64,000 nt of DNA from Variovorax flavidus. GTDB taxonomy: Bacteria; Pseudomonadota; Gammaproteobacteria; Burkholderiales; Burkholderiaceae_C. Positions 1 to 11,130 of the stretch are shown piece after piece. The notes beneath the pieces are model-generated. The model made no database searches and was not told the DNA's origin. It worked only from the letters and a program-made list of their open reading frames with translations. The DNA lies in NCBI RefSeq assembly GCF_030317145.1, contig NZ_JASZYE010000001.1:186001-250000 (forward strand), written 5' to 3'. The position numbers and the translations under genes were made by a program. Within the stretch, counting starts at the first letter, position 1, and every line of letters begins with the position of its first letter.

Positions 1-1
1 G

Positions 2-424
2 ACGGTCGCCGGTGACGAGGATTTCCGCCAGGCGCTCGACGAGATGTGCATGGCGCTCAACGAACTGGCAGAGCAGGGCGCCGCGCTCGAAGTCACCTTC
101 TACGACACCGACTTCGACGAGGAAGAGGGCGACCCCGACGAGGAATCGCGCGACGACTTTCTCATGCTCTTCGTCGGACCCAATCCCGCCGCCATCATGC
201 AGGTGCAGCGCGACCTGCTGGTCGAGGACGTCGTCAACCTGATGGAGCGCCACTTCGACGGCGCCGAGCTCGGCGGCGTGGTGGCCGAGATCGACAAGCT
301 GTTCGGCGATCGCTTCGACGCCCTGGTGAACTCGCTCGAGATCGGCAAGCGCCCGCGCGGTGGCACCGGCGGCGCGGGCAGCGGTGGCCACGGCGGTGGT
401 CGCCGGCCGCGACACCTGCACTGA
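2..424 (+). CDS. Acidic hypothetical protein, C-terminal part (DUF6806-like)
   Basis: The reading frame is already open at the window edge, so the N-terminus is missing; 140 residues are visible. The visible part has an acidic patch (FDEEEGDPDEE, about 40 residues in), a stretch around MLFVGPNPAAIMQVQRDLLVEDVVNLMERHFDG, and a basic, glycine-rich tail ending RRPRHLH. No signal peptide, membrane segment or catalytic motif is visible. From memory it resembles the DUF6806 proteins of Comamonadaceae, whose function is unknown; that name is a recollection and not a search result. The next gene starts 62 bases downstream on the same strand. Confidence 0.75.
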   Translation, partial: TVAGDEDFRQALDEMCMALNELAEQGAALEVTFYDTDFDEEEGDPDEESRDDFLMLFVGPNPAAIMQVQRDLLVEDVVNLMERHFDGAELGGVVAEIDKLFGDRFDALVNSLEIGKRPRGGTGGAGSGGHGGGRRPRHLH

Positions 425-486
425 CGCGACACGGGGCGGTCAAGCCGCTCCGCTATGCTCGGCGACGTTTTTCGAGGAGACGTTGC

Positions 487-1785
487 TTGGCCCTGTTCCC
501 CCAGTCTGCCCTCCAGCCCGGCGTGCGCAAGCGCGAGGTCTTTGGCTGGGCCATGTACGACTTCGCCAATTCGGGCTACACCACCGTCGTGATCACCGCG
601 GTGTTTGCCGCGTACTTTGTCGGCGGCATCGCGAAAGGCGCGCCCTGGGGCGCTTTTGCGTGGACGACGGCCCTGAGCATCTCGTACGCGATCGTGATGC
701 TCACCATGCCCGCGATCGGCGCCTGGGCCGACCTTCACGCAGCCAAGAAGCGCGTGCTGATGATCGTCACCGCGGGCTGCGTGATCGGCACGGCGGCGCT
801 GGCTCTCACACCGCGCCTGGTCGGCACCTATGCCGTGGCGCTGGCGATGGTTCTGGTGATCATTTCCAACACCTTTTATTCCTATGGCGAGTCGCTCACC
901 GGGGCCTTCCTGCCGGAACTCGCGACCGCCGAAGGCATGGGCAAGGTCAGCGGCTGGGGCTGGGCCTTCGGCTACATCGGCGGAATGCTCGCGCTGGGCC
1001 TGTGCCTGGCCTATGTGCTATCGGCACAGGCCAAGGGCTTGCCGGCTGCGCACTTCGTGCCGGTCACGATGCTCATCACCGCTGCGATCTACGGCGTTGC
1101 GGCGTGCGTCACCTTTGCGCTGCTGCCCGAACGCGCCGTGCCGCAGAAGCGCGGCGAAGAGCAGAGCGCCTGGCTCCAACTGAGCAGCACCTTTCGCGAG
1201 GCACGCGCCTATGGCGACTTCATGTGGCTGCTGGCCTGCACCGTCTGCTACCAGGGTGGGGTCGCGGTGGCGATCACGCTGGCAGCCATCTACGCCGAGC
1301 AGGTCATCGGCTTCGTGCCGAGCGAAACCATGGTGCTGATCTTCGTGCTGAACATCGCCGCGGCGCTCGGCGCGTTCGTGTTCGGTTATTGGCAGGATCG
1401 GCTCGGCCACAAGCGCTCGCTCGCGGGCACCCTGGTGGCCTGGATCGCCGTGTGCGTGATCGCGGCCTCGGTAACGACCAAAGGCGGCTTCTGGTGGGCT
1501 GCATCGATCGCCGGGCTGGCGATGGGATCGAGCCAGTCGGCCGGGCGAGCCATGACGGGCGTTCTCGCGCCGCCGCGCCAACTCGCCGAATTCTTCGGCC
1601 TCTGGACCTTCGCGACCCGGCTGGCCAGCATCATCGGTCCGCTGAGCTACGGTGCCATCACCTGGATGACCGGCGGCAACCAGCGCATCGCCATCCTTTC
1701 GACGGCAGCGCTGTTCATCGCGGGTCTGCTGCTGCTGCTGCCGATCGACATGCGCCGCGGTCGTGAGGCAGCGTTGCGCGCCTGA
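487..1785 (+). CDS. MFS transporter, UMF1 (Atg22-like) family
   Basis: A 432-residue inner-membrane protein with about 12 hydrophobic segments. The N-terminal phrase WAMYDFANSGYTTVV is the hallmark of the UMF1 branch of the major facilitator superfamily, related to the yeast vacuolar effluxer Atg22. A cytoplasmic loop with WADLHAAKKRV and a second half with YWQDRLGHKRS fit MFS loop motifs. The substrate cannot be told from sequence. I chose the TTG start at 487 because a GAGGAGA ribosome site ends 6 bases before it; the frame upstream overlaps the previous gene in another phase. It ends 18 bases from the convergent gene. Confidence 0.85.
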   Translation: MALFPQSALQPGVRKREVFGWAMYDFANSGYTTVVITAVFAAYFVGGIAKGAPWGAFAWTTALSISYAIVMLTMPAIGAWADLHAAKKRVLMIVTAGCVIGTAALALTPRLVGTYAVALAMVLVIISNTFYSYGESLTGAFLPELATAEGMGKVSGWGWAFGYIGGMLALGLCLAYVLSAQAKGLPAAHFVPVTMLITAAIYGVAACVTFALLPERAVPQKRGEEQSAWLQLSSTFREARAYGDFMWLLACTVCYQGGVAVAITLAAIYAEQVIGFVPSETMVLIFVLNIAAALGAFVFGYWQDRLGHKRSLAGTLVAWIAVCVIAASVTTKGGFWWAASIAGLAMGSSQSAGRAMTGVLAPPRQLAEFFGLWTFATRLASIIGPLSYGAITWMTGGNQRIAILSTAALFIAGLLLLLPIDMRRGREAALRA

Positions 1786-1803
1786 CGCGGAAATCTGCCG
1801 ACG

Positions 1804-2571
1804 CTAGTCGGAGGCGACCGCCTTTGAGGCGCGATAGCCCGCGCCGTCATAGCGCAGCACGGTCGCCTTGAAGGTCGGCGCCCGTTCGTGCGTTGCGCAT
1901 TCCTCCCCCTGCAGTGCGGAGCGGCTCTTCGATTGCGCCTCGCGCAGGATCAGGTCGGCATAGCCGCTGTGCGTACTGCCGCGCGCCACGGACAGGCTGC
2001 CGCGAACAGTCTCGAAATTACCGGTGCAGTTGGTGTCCCACTCGCCGCGCTCGAGGGTCATCTGGAGGCTGTCAAGAACCTTGGCGAGCTTCTGCCCTTG
2101 CGGGACGTAGAGCGTCAGCGTTTCTTCGGAATAGGGGCTGGCGCGCGAGGAGCCCTGGCGAAGGATTCGCACGCCGAAGGCCCGCGTGTCGGCGGCCAGC
2201 GTGTAGCGCGCCGTGTCGATCTTGATCTCGCCGATGCGCACGGCGTCCTCGGTCAAGGCGGACTCTTCGAACAGGCGGCTGACGATCCTGGCGCGGTCCG
2301 TGTTGCCGTTGTCGGCCTGCTGGACCACCAGCACGTCGAGGTCGAACTGCGTGGCGCCCGGCTCGGACGATGGCCTTGGCATGGGCAGTACGACGATGAA
2401 GCGGCCCGGCAAGCCCCTCCACGGCTCGCACACGGCGCGTTCGTGATCGAGCGCACGCTTGGGGTGCAGCTTGGCGTGCATGCGTTCCGCGAGGCCCGTA
2501 TCGCAGGCGGCGTGGCCTGGGGCGCAGAAGGCGCCCAGAAGGCAGGTGGCAAAAAGGAACCTGCGGACCAT
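1804..2571 (-). CDS. Periplasmic hypothetical protein
   Basis: A 255-residue protein with a clear Sec signal peptide (MVRRFLFATCLLGAFCAPGHA, cleavage after AHA-like site near residue 21). The mature part has several cysteines (near residues 23, 48, 183 and 225) that could form disulfides. I do not recognise a family. It follows murI with only 8 bases between the murI stop and its start, so it is probably the third gene of a fumarase I - murI - hypothetical operon. Its tail converges with the MFS transporter gene. Confidence 0.75.
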   Translation of the reverse strand: MVRRFLFATCLLGAFCAPGHAACDTGLAERMHAKLHPKRALDHERAVCEPWRGLPGRFIVVLPMPRPSSEPGATQFDLDVLVVQQADNGNTDRARIVSRLFEESALTEDAVRIGEIKIDTARYTLAADTRAFGVRILRQGSSRASPYSEETLTLYVPQGQKLAKVLDSLQMTLERGEWDTNCTGNFETVRGSLSVARGSTHSGYADLILREAQSKSRSALQGEECATHERAPTFKATVLRYDGAGYRASKAVASD

Positions 2572-2579
2572 GCGTGGCG

Positions 2580-3428
2580 TCAGACGGTTGCCGCAATGGC
2601 GGTCCGGGCAAGGCTTGCGGGGCCCGCGGACAACGCGAGCCAGCGTGATGCGGCCGCATCCAGCGATTCGGGCGCTGCGCTGCTGAGCAGCAGCACGGCA
2701 CCGTCCCCTTCGAGTGCGAGTTGTCCCGCCTGGCCGAGGAGCCTGCGGGTCTGCTGGGCCACCGGCAATCCGGTATCGATGAAGCGCACGGTTTCGCCCG
2801 TGTGGCGTCGCAGTTCGTCGGCGATGAAGGGGTAGTGCGTGCAGCCGAGCACCAGGGTGTCGATCTGTCCGGCATCGCTCCCGTAGACACCCGCATCAGC
2901 CGTGTACTTCTGGCAGAGCGAAGCGATTGCTGGAAGGTCGGATCGCTCGATCGCACCGGCCAGCCCGTCGCAAGGCACGATGTGGAAGCTGGCCTGCGCG
3001 GCGAGGGAGGCGCGCAGTGTCTCGAACTTTCGGCTTTCCACGGTCACGCGCGTCGCCATGACCGCGATGTGCCCCGTCCGGCTCAGCGCCACCGCGGGTT
3101 TGAGGGCCGGTTCGACGCCGATCACCGGCAGCATCGGGTGATCCGCCCGCACCCGGTGGATCGCCGCCGCCGTGGCGGTATTGCACGCCACGACCAGCGC
3201 CTTGATCCGATGCGTCTCCAGCAGGTACCGCGCGATCGTCCCGCTGCGCTCGCCGACATAGGCATCGCCGCGCTCTCCATAGGGCGCATGGGCGGTGTCC
3301 GCGAAGTAGACGAATCGCTCGTGCGGCAACTCCTCACGCAGCGCGTTGAGGACGCTCAGACCCCCGACCCCGCTGTCGAACACGCCGATCGGTCGATCGG
3401 CATTCGTGAGGTGGCCGGCCGGCGTCAT
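2580..3428 (-). CDS. murI: Glutamate racemase
   Basis: Interconverts L- and D-glutamate, supplying D-glutamate for peptidoglycan in the cytoplasm. The 282-residue length is normal. The substrate-binding start IGVFDSGVGGLSVL (about residues 14-27) and both catalytic cysteines are present: C82 in VVACNTATA and C196 in LGCTHYP. The ATG at 3428 lies 2 bases after the fumarase stop, indicating co-transcription. The open frame continues upstream through the fumarase gene in another phase, so the start depends on family alignment and spacing. Confidence 0.95.
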   Translation of the reverse strand: MTPAGHLTNADRPIGVFDSGVGGLSVLNALREELPHERFVYFADTAHAPYGERGDAYVGERSGTIARYLLETHRIKALVVACNTATAAAIHRVRADHPMLPVIGVEPALKPAVALSRTGHIAVMATRVTVESRKFETLRASLAAQASFHIVPCDGLAGAIERSDLPAIASLCQKYTADAGVYGSDAGQIDTLVLGCTHYPFIADELRRHTGETVRFIDTGLPVAQQTRRLLGQAGQLALEGDGAVLLLSSAAPESLDAAASRWLALSAGPASLARTAIAATV

Positions 3429-3430
3429 GC

Positions 3431-4981
3431 TCAGGCCGGTTGCAGCGCGATCGTCTTGAACTCGCCGCTCGCAATGCGCTTCTGCCACTCGGCCGGGCCG
3501 GTGATGTGGGCGCTGGTGCCACCGGCGTCGACGGCGACCGTCACGGGCATGTCGACGACGTCGAATTCGTAGATGGCTTCCATGCCGAGGTCGGCGAAGC
3601 CGACCACCTTGGCGGTCTTGATCGCCTTGCTCACGAGGTAGGCCGCGCCGCCGACCGCCATCAGGTAGGCGCTCTGGTGTTTCTTGATCGCCTCGATGGC
3701 GACCGGGCCGCGCTCGGCCTTGCCGATCATGCCGATCAGGCCGGTCTCGGCGAGCATCATTTCGGTGAAACCGTCCATGCGCGTGGAGGTGGTCGGGCCG
3801 GCGGGGCCGACGGCCTCGTCGCCGACCGGATCGACCGGGCCCACGTAATAGATCATGCGGTTGGTGAAGTCCACCGGCAGCTTCTCGCCCTTGGCGAGCA
3901 TGTCGGCGATGCGCTTGTGCGCCGCGTCGCGTCCCGTGAACATCTTGCCGTTGAGCAGCAGCGTGTCGCCCGGCTTCCAGCTGGCGACCTCGGCGGGCGT
4001 GAGCGTGTCGAGGTCGACGCGCTTGCTCTTGTTGTAGTCGGGCGCCCAGTCGATCTTGGGCCAGAGGTCCAGCGAGGGTGCTTCGAGGTACACGGGGCCG
4101 GAGCCGTCGAGCACGAAATGCGCGTGGCGGGTCGCAGCGCAGTTCGGGATCATGGCGACCGGCTTGCTGGCCGCGTGCGTCGGGTACATCTTGATCTTGA
4201 CGTCGAGCACGGTGGAAAGACCACCCAGGCCCTGCGCGCCGATACCGAGTGCGTTGACCTTCTCGTACAGCTCGATGCGCAGCGCCTCGACCTTGCTGAG
4301 TTCCGCGCCCGATGCCTTCTTGGCCTGCAGTTCGTGCATGTCGAGGTCGTCCATCAGGCTTTCCTTGGCGAGCAGGGTGGCCTTCTCGGCCGTGCCGCCG
4401 ATGCCGATGCCGAGCATGCCGGGCGGGCACCAGCCGGCCCCCATGGTCGGCACGGTCTTCAGCACCCAGTCGACGATGCTGTCGCCGGGATTCAGCATGG
4501 CGAGCTTGCTCTTGTTCTCGCTGCCGCCGCCCTTGGCCGCGACGGTCACTTCAACGGTATTGCCCGGGACGATCTCGGTGAAGATCACGGCTGGCGTGTT
4601 GTCCTTCGTGTTCTTGCGGTCGAACTGCGGGTCGGCCACGACCGAGGCGCGCAGCATGTTGTCGGGATGGTTGTAGCCACGGCGCACGCCTTCGTTGATG
4701 GCGTCGTCGAGGCTGCCGGTGAAGCCGCCCCAGCGGACATCCATGCCGACCTTCAGGAATACGTTGACGATGCCCGTGTCCTGGCAGATCGGCCGGTGGC
4801 CCGTGGCGCTCATCTTGCTGTTGGTGAGGATCTGCGCCATCGCATCCTTGGCCGCCGGGCTCTGCTCGCGCTCATAGGCCTTGGCCAGGTGGGCGATGTA
4901 GTCGGTCGGGTGGTAGTAGCTGATGTATTGCAGCGCGGCGGAAACCGACTCGATCAGGTCGGCTTGCTGGATGATGGTCAT
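3431..4981 (-). CDS. fumA: Fumarate hydratase, class I (iron-sulfur)
   Basis: Oxygen-sensitive [4Fe-4S] enzyme that hydrates fumarate to malate in the TCA cycle. The 516-residue chain joins the alpha part (RPICQDTG, then GGGSENKSKL) and the beta part (GPTTSTRMDGF near the C-terminus) in one polypeptide. Likely cluster ligands are C66 (RPICQDTG), C185 (GWCPPGMLG) and C281 (PNCAATRH). It leads an operon with murI. A class II fumarase (fumC) lies on the other strand about 600 bases from its start, so the cell carries an iron-dependent and an iron-independent version close together. Confidence 0.96.
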   Translation of the reverse strand: MTIIQQADLIESVSAALQYISYYHPTDYIAHLAKAYEREQSPAAKDAMAQILTNSKMSATGHRPICQDTGIVNVFLKVGMDVRWGGFTGSLDDAINEGVRRGYNHPDNMLRASVVADPQFDRKNTKDNTPAVIFTEIVPGNTVEVTVAAKGGGSENKSKLAMLNPGDSIVDWVLKTVPTMGAGWCPPGMLGIGIGGTAEKATLLAKESLMDDLDMHELQAKKASGAELSKVEALRIELYEKVNALGIGAQGLGGLSTVLDVKIKMYPTHAASKPVAMIPNCAATRHAHFVLDGSGPVYLEAPSLDLWPKIDWAPDYNKSKRVDLDTLTPAEVASWKPGDTLLLNGKMFTGRDAAHKRIADMLAKGEKLPVDFTNRMIYYVGPVDPVGDEAVGPAGPTTSTRMDGFTEMMLAETGLIGMIGKAERGPVAIEAIKKHQSAYLMAVGGAAYLVSKAIKTAKVVGFADLGMEAIYEFDVVDMPVTVAVDAGGTSAHITGPAEWQKRIASGEFKTIALQPA

Positions 4982-5104
4982 GGCGATTCGTGGGGGAGGG
5001 TGGCAGACAAACCCCGCAATTATCCCAGCCGCGGTTGGCGCCCGCCCGACTGCGACCCGGATAGCCTTGTGCTATCTTCATTTGTCGAGCAAGGATCCAG
5101 CCCC

Positions 5105-5560
5105 ATGACCGCCGCCGTCGCCACGCCCACCGCCGAATTCGAGCAGATCCTCCGCAACGAAGGAGTGCTGGCCGGCCTGCGGTTTCTCAACCAGCGCGTG
5201 GAACACCGCTGCACCGCGATCTATCGTCTCGAGGCAATGACGGTGCGCAATCTGTATCTGTACGACCGCGAGGGCGCGCTCCTGCCGGAATCGCTGGGCG
5301 TGGTGCCCCTCGGCGACAGCTTCTGCCAGCACGCCATCCGCGAAGGCGCCTTCCTGACCGACGACTCGCGTGCCGATCCGCGGGTCGACGGCAGCCCCTT
5401 CAAGGGCGTGGTTCTGGCGTATCACGGCATCCCGCTGGTCGACAAAAGCGGGCAACTGTTCGGCACCCTGTGCCATTTCGATTTCGAGCCGCGCCGGCTG
5501 TCGGACCAGGAATTCGAGTTCCTGCAAGAGGCCGCTCGCGTTCTGTCAACCCATCTCTGA
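5105..5560 (+). CDS. GAF domain protein
   Basis: A 151-residue soluble protein made almost entirely of one GAF domain (about residues 10-148), with core phrases GDSFCQHAIREGAFL, DDSRADPR and GTLCHFD. GAF domains bind small ligands or sense redox state. No output domain is attached. The cysteines in FCQHA and LCHFD could allow a redox role, but that is inference. The ATG follows an AAGGA site with 9 bases between. It lies between the two fumarase genes and only 12 bases before fumC, so it is probably co-transcribed with fumC. Confidence 0.85.
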   Translation: MTAAVATPTAEFEQILRNEGVLAGLRFLNQRVEHRCTAIYRLEAMTVRNLYLYDREGALLPESLGVVPLGDSFCQHAIREGAFLTDDSRADPRVDGSPFKGVVLAYHGIPLVDKSGQLFGTLCHFDFEPRRLSDQEFEFLQEAARVLSTHL

Positions 5561-5572
5561 GAAGCTTTCCTC

Positions 5573-6970
5573 ATGGCGACTACATCCAAGACCCGCGTCG
5601 AGCGCGATACCTTCGGCCCCATCGAAGTGCCCGCCGACAAGCTGTGGGGCGCGCAGACGCAGCGCTCGCTGCAGAACTTCGACATCTCCGGCGAGCGCCA
5701 GCCGCGCGAGATCATTCGCGCGCTGGCGCAAGTCAAGCGTGCGTCGGCGGTGGTGAATCGCGCGCTGGGCCTGCAGGACGACAAGAAGACCGACGCGATC
5801 GTCGCGGCGGCCGACGAGGTCATCGCCGGCGGCCATGCGGACGAGTTTCCCCTTGTCGTCTGGCAGACGGGGTCGGGCACGCAGACGAACATGAACGTCA
5901 ACGAAGTGCTCGCCAATCGTGCCAGCGAACTGCTGGGCGGCGAGCGCGGGGAAGGGCGGCTGGTACACCCGAACGACGACGTCAACCGCAGCCAGTCGTC
6001 CAACGACGTGTTCCCCACGGCCATGCACGTCGCGGCGGTCGACGCGATCACGCACAAGCTCCTGCCTGCCATCGCCAAGCTGCGCACCACGCTTGACAAG
6101 AAATCGAAGGACTTCGCCGACATCGTGAAGATCGGCCGCACCCACCTGCAGGACGCAACCCCGCTCACGCTGGGCCAGGAGTTCTCGGGCTATGTGGCGC
6201 AGCTTGCGCACGGCGAGGCGCATGTGCGCGCGGCGCTTCCGCACCTGTGCGAACTCGCTCTGGGTGGCACGGCGGTCGGCACCGGCCTCAACGCGCCCAA
6301 GGGCTATGCGGAGCAGGTGGCAGCCGAACTGGCGAGGCTCACGGGCCTGCCCTTCGTCACCGCGCCGAGCAAGTTCGAGGCGATGGCGAGCATCGACGGG
6401 ATGGTGCATGCGCATGGCGCGCTGAAGACGCTGGCCGCGAGCATGACCAAGATTGCCAACGACGTGCGCTGGCTCGCCAGCGGTCCGCGCAGCGGCATCG
6501 GCGAACTGAGCATCCCCGAGAACGAGCCCGGCTCGTCCATCATGCCGGGCAAGGTCAATCCGACGCAGAGCGAGGCCGTCACGATGCTCGCGGCCCAGGT
6601 CTTCGGAAACGACGTCGCGATCAACTTCGGCGGCGCCTCGGGCAACTTCGAGCTCAACGTCTTCCGCCCGATGGTGGCGCACAACTTCCTGCAGAGCGTG
6701 CGCCTGCTGGCGGACGGCATGGTGAGCTTCAACGACCATTGCGCGGTGGGCATCGAGCCGAACCGGGAACGCATCACCGAACTGGTCCAGCGCTCGTTGA
6801 TGCTGGTGACCGCGCTCAACACCCACATCGGCTACGACAAGGCAGCCTTCATCGCAAAGAAGGCGCACAAGGAAGGCAGCAGCCTGCGTGAGGCGGCGAT
6901 CGCGTCGGGGCATCTGACCGCCGAGCAATTCGATCAGTGGGTCATTCCCGAGAACATGACGGGGCGGTGA
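5573..6970 (+). CDS. fumC: Fumarate hydratase, class II
   Basis: Iron-independent fumarase of the aspartase/fumarase superfamily, 465 residues, expected as a homotetramer. The family signature [11 protein letters not shown] is at 320-330 with the active-site serine at 321, and the histidine of [10 protein letters not shown] is at 191. [11 protein letters not shown] (about 142-152) forms another part of the active site. Located 12 bases after the GAF gene. The nearby class I enzyme suggests a division of labour under iron limitation or oxidative stress, as known in enterobacteria; regulation here is not visible. Confidence 0.97.
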   Translation: MATTSKTRVERDTFGPIEVPADKLWGAQTQRSLQNFDISGERQPREIIRALAQVKRASAVVNRALGLQDDKKTDAIVAAADEVIAGGHADEFPLVVWQTGSGTQTNMNVNEVLANRASELLGGERGEGRLVHPNDDVNRSQSSNDVFPTAMHVAAVDAITHKLLPAIAKLRTTLDKKSKDFADIVKIGRTHLQDATPLTLGQEFSGYVAQLAHGEAHVRAALPHLCELALGGTAVGTGLNAPKGYAEQVAAELARLTGLPFVTAPSKFEAMASIDGMVHAHGALKTLAASMTKIANDVRWLASGPRSGIGELSIPENEPGSSIMPGKVNPTQSEAVTMLAAQVFGNDVAINFGGASGNFELNVFRPMVAHNFLQSVRLLADGMVSFNDHCAVGIEPNRERITELVQRSLMLVTALNTHIGYDKAAFIAKKAHKEGSSLREAAIASGHLTAEQFDQWVIPENMTGR

Positions 6971-6991
6971 TCGCCCCGCGCCCGGACTGGC

Positions 6992-7609
6992 TCAGTGGTC
7001 GGCGGCCGGGCCGGGCGACATCAGCCGGTCAGTGACCGCGATCGCCATCGCCGAAAGCAGGAAAGTGATGTGGATCGCCGTCTGAGCGATCAGCACGCGA
7101 TCGGTGTAGTTGTCCGCGTTGATGAAGGTCTTGAGCAGGTGGATCGAGCTGATGCCGATGATGGCCGTCGCGAGCTTCACCTTCAGGACCGAGGCGTTCA
7201 CGTGACTCAGCCACTCCGGCTGGTCGCGATGGCCTTCGAGGTTCATCCGGCTCACGAAGGTCTCGTAGCCGCCGACGATCACCATGATGAGCAGGTTGGA
7301 GATCATCACCACGTCGATCAGCGCCAGTACCACCAGCATGATGACGGTCTCGTTGAGAGAGACGACCGGCGCGGTGGTCTTGTAGCCGATGCTGGTGACG
7401 AGCGCCTCCAGTGCGTCCTTGCTCCCGAAGGCCGCTTCCACCAGATGCAGGAGCTCCACCAGGAAGTGCACGACGTACACGCCCTGCGCCACGATAAGCC
7501 CCAGATACAGCGGCAGCTGCAGCCAGCGGCTCGCGAAGATCAGGTTGGGCAGCGGACGAAGCGGCGAGGTCTTACCGGTGGGCGGGAGGAGGGGGTCGGT
7601 GTTGGACAT
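6992..7609 (-). CDS. UPF0114 (YqhA-like) membrane protein
   Basis: A 205-residue integral membrane protein with four hydrophobic segments, around [47 protein letters not shown], a third near [16 protein letters not shown] and a fourth near [15 protein letters not shown]. The motif [18 protein letters not shown] is typical of the UPF0114/TIGR00645 family, whose function is unknown. I chose the ATG at 7609 ([10 protein letters not shown]); the 26 residues that could precede it look non-coding. It converges with fumC (21 bases between stops) and is divergent from acs. Confidence 0.88.
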   Translation of the reverse strand: MSNTDPLLPPTGKTSPLRPLPNLIFASRWLQLPLYLGLIVAQGVYVVHFLVELLHLVEAAFGSKDALEALVTSIGYKTTAPVVSLNETVIMLVVLALIDVVMISNLLIMVIVGGYETFVSRMNLEGHRDQPEWLSHVNASVLKVKLATAIIGISSIHLLKTFINADNYTDRVLIAQTAIHITFLLSAMAIAVTDRLMSPGPAADH

Positions 7610-7760
7610 CGATGCGAATCGGTGGGAAAGGCGCGATTTTAGGGGGGCGCATGCCGGCGTCGACAGGATGTCCCCTCTCGTTAACATGTCCCGTCAGTGA
7701 TCCGTAAGTGCAGACGCCCACATTACCGGCCGTAGTGAACGCAGGTACAGGAGACAACGA

Positions 7761-9755
<1,995 letters not shown>

Positions 9756-9839
9756 TCTCGCCGTCCGCGCCTCCGTCCGACACGGTGGGCGGCGGGCATG
9801 CGTTACAAATGGCCCATTGATCGTCGAGGAGACAACGTC

Positions 9840-10346
9840 ATGGGATTGAGAACCGGTGTGCTGCTGGTCGTCGTGCTGCTGATCGCGGCGCTGGCGGCGT
9901 TGAACTGGGGCCTGCTCGTCACGCCCACCGCCATGTCGGTCGGCTTCATGCAGGTCACTGCGCCATTCGGGCTGATCATGCTGGGGCTCACGGCGTTGCT
10001 GGGCATCTTCTTCGTGGCCTATGTGGTCTACCTGCAGAGCTCGATCCTGATGGAGACGCGCCGCCACACCAAGGAGATGCAGGCCCAGCGCGACCTCGCC
10101 GACAAGGCCGAGGCTTCACGCTTCACCGAATTGCGCAATTTCCTGGAGGCGCAAGAGAACGCCCACATGGCGCGCAACGCCGAGCGTCATGCCGCGCTGC
10201 TGGCTCGGGTGGAGCAACTCGAGACCGCGTTCAAGATGCGCTGCGAACAATCGGATAACACGATCGCGGCCCATATCGGCCAGCTGGAAGATCGCTTCGA
10301 CCGCCGGGCGGCGGCGACGGCCGCTGGCATGCCGCCGGCGGTCTGA
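9840..10346 (+). CDS. LapA-like membrane protein with coiled-coil tail
   Basis: A 168-residue protein with two transmembrane helices (about residues 5-28 and 42-66), the arrangement of LapA/YciS-type domains, followed by a hydrophilic, probably coiled-coil tail (about 75-160) rich in Glu, Arg and Ala. Function unknown. The ATG at 9840 has a GAGGAGA site just upstream. It converges with the cytochrome c gene, with 12 bases between stops. Confidence 0.78.
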   Translation: MGLRTGVLLVVVLLIAALAALNWGLLVTPTAMSVGFMQVTAPFGLIMLGLTALLGIFFVAYVVYLQSSILMETRRHTKEMQAQRDLADKAEASRFTELRNFLEAQENAHMARNAERHAALLARVEQLETAFKMRCEQSDNTIAAHIGQLEDRFDRRAAATAAGMPPAV

Positions 10347-10358
10347 GCGCACCCGCGC

Positions 10359-10664
10359 CTATTTGGTCGAGAGCACCCAGGCAGCAAGCTTCTTGGCGTC
10401 CGCTTCACTGACCTGGTTGTTGGCCGGCATCGGTATCTGGCCCCAGACGCCCGAGCCGCCCTTCACGATCTTGGTGGCGAGCGCGTCGACTGCGCCCTTG
10501 TTGTCCTTGTACTTCGCTGCCACATCCTTGAAGGACGGGCCGAGCACCTTGCGATCGACCGCATGACAGCTCATGCAGTTCTTCGAAGTGGCGAGGGCCA
10601 GGTCGGCGAAAGCGGGGGCGGCACAGCCGAGGCTCAATGCGGCAAGCAGAAGCGCTTTTTTCAT
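10359..10664 (-). CDS. Periplasmic class I cytochrome c (c551/c552-like)
   Basis: A 101-residue precursor with a Sec signal peptide (residues 1-20, ending APAFA). The mature protein has one haem-binding CMSCH at 30-34 and a likely axial methionine at 79 in QIPMPANNQ, spacing typical of small c551/c552 electron carriers. It probably shuttles electrons to a terminal oxidase or peroxidase; the partner is not encoded nearby. I chose the ATG at 10664 because it begins a perfect signal peptide. Confidence 0.92.
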   Translation of the reverse strand: MKKALLLAALSLGCAAPAFADLALATSKNCMSCHAVDRKVLGPSFKDVAAKYKDNKGAVDALATKIVKGGSGVWGQIPMPANNQVSEADAKKLAAWVLSTK

Positions 10665-10769
10665 CGGGTGTTGTCGAGTCGGTGCGTTAAAGTCGATCCA
10701 ACGCGATTGTAGGTAAGGCGGTGCACGCCCGGCTTCCACGCGCGTCTGCAGAATAACGAGGAGTTCGCG

Positions 10770-11006
10770 ATGTGGTTTCTGATGCTGGGCCTGCTCGGGG
10801 TGGCTCTCAAATTGCTCGAAGTCGGCCCCGTCGCCGTCTGGAGCTGGTGGATCGTGCTGATCCCGTTCGCGCTCGCGATCGTCTGGTGGGCTTGGGCCGA
10901 TTCGTCCGGCTACACCAAGCGCAAGGTGGTCGAACGGGAAAACGCGCGCCGGCAGGAACGCATCGATCGCCAGCGGAGCAAGCTGGGGACTCTCCGGCGG
11001 AAATAG
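10770..11006 (+). CDS. Small Trp-rich membrane protein (TIGR04438-like)
   Basis: A 78-residue protein with two hydrophobic segments (about residues 1-20 and 24-42). Tryptophans cluster in VWSWWIVLIPF and IVWWAWADSSGYTKRKVV, followed by a strongly basic tail. The pattern matches the small Trp-rich protein family of Burkholderiales, which has no known function. An AACGAGGAG site lies upstream of the ATG. A dispersed intergenic repeat begins just after its stop. Confidence 0.82.
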   Translation: MWFLMLGLLGVALKLLEVGPVAVWSWWIVLIPFALAIVWWAWADSSGYTKRKVVERENARRQERIDRQRSKLGTLRRK

Positions 11007-11008
11007 GT

Positions 11009-11128
11009 ACACCCCCAGGCTGCGCGCACTTCGTGTCGCTTCGCCTACCCCCTTGCAGGGGGCAATACCTGCGGACCGGCCGAGCCGGATCCGCGGTATT
11101 CACTGGCTTTAGAGTCTGGGACTCGCCT
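11009..11128. repeat. Dispersed intergenic palindromic repeat, copy 1
   Basis: About 120 bases between the Trp-rich gene and the ilvD stop. It closely matches the segment at 58232-58350 in the same orientation and, more weakly, 13855-13945 in the opposite orientation. It contains a small hairpin CCCCCT-TGC-AGGGGG at 11048-11062. A larger imperfect hairpin follows, opening with AATACC and closing with GGTATT. No T run follows either stem, so it does not look like a simple terminator. Confidence 0.8.
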
Positions 11129-11130
11129 AT

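Noticed and set aside
360..1766. A 468-codon frame overlapping the UMF1 transporter in another phase
   Set aside because: Its translation has Arg/His/Gly-rich low complexity, while the TTG-started frame encodes a clear membrane transporter with a good ribosome site.
11048..11062. CCCCCT-TGC-AGGGGG hairpin as an intrinsic terminator for the Trp-rich gene
   Set aside because: No T run follows on either strand, and the same hairpin recurs as part of a dispersed repeat.
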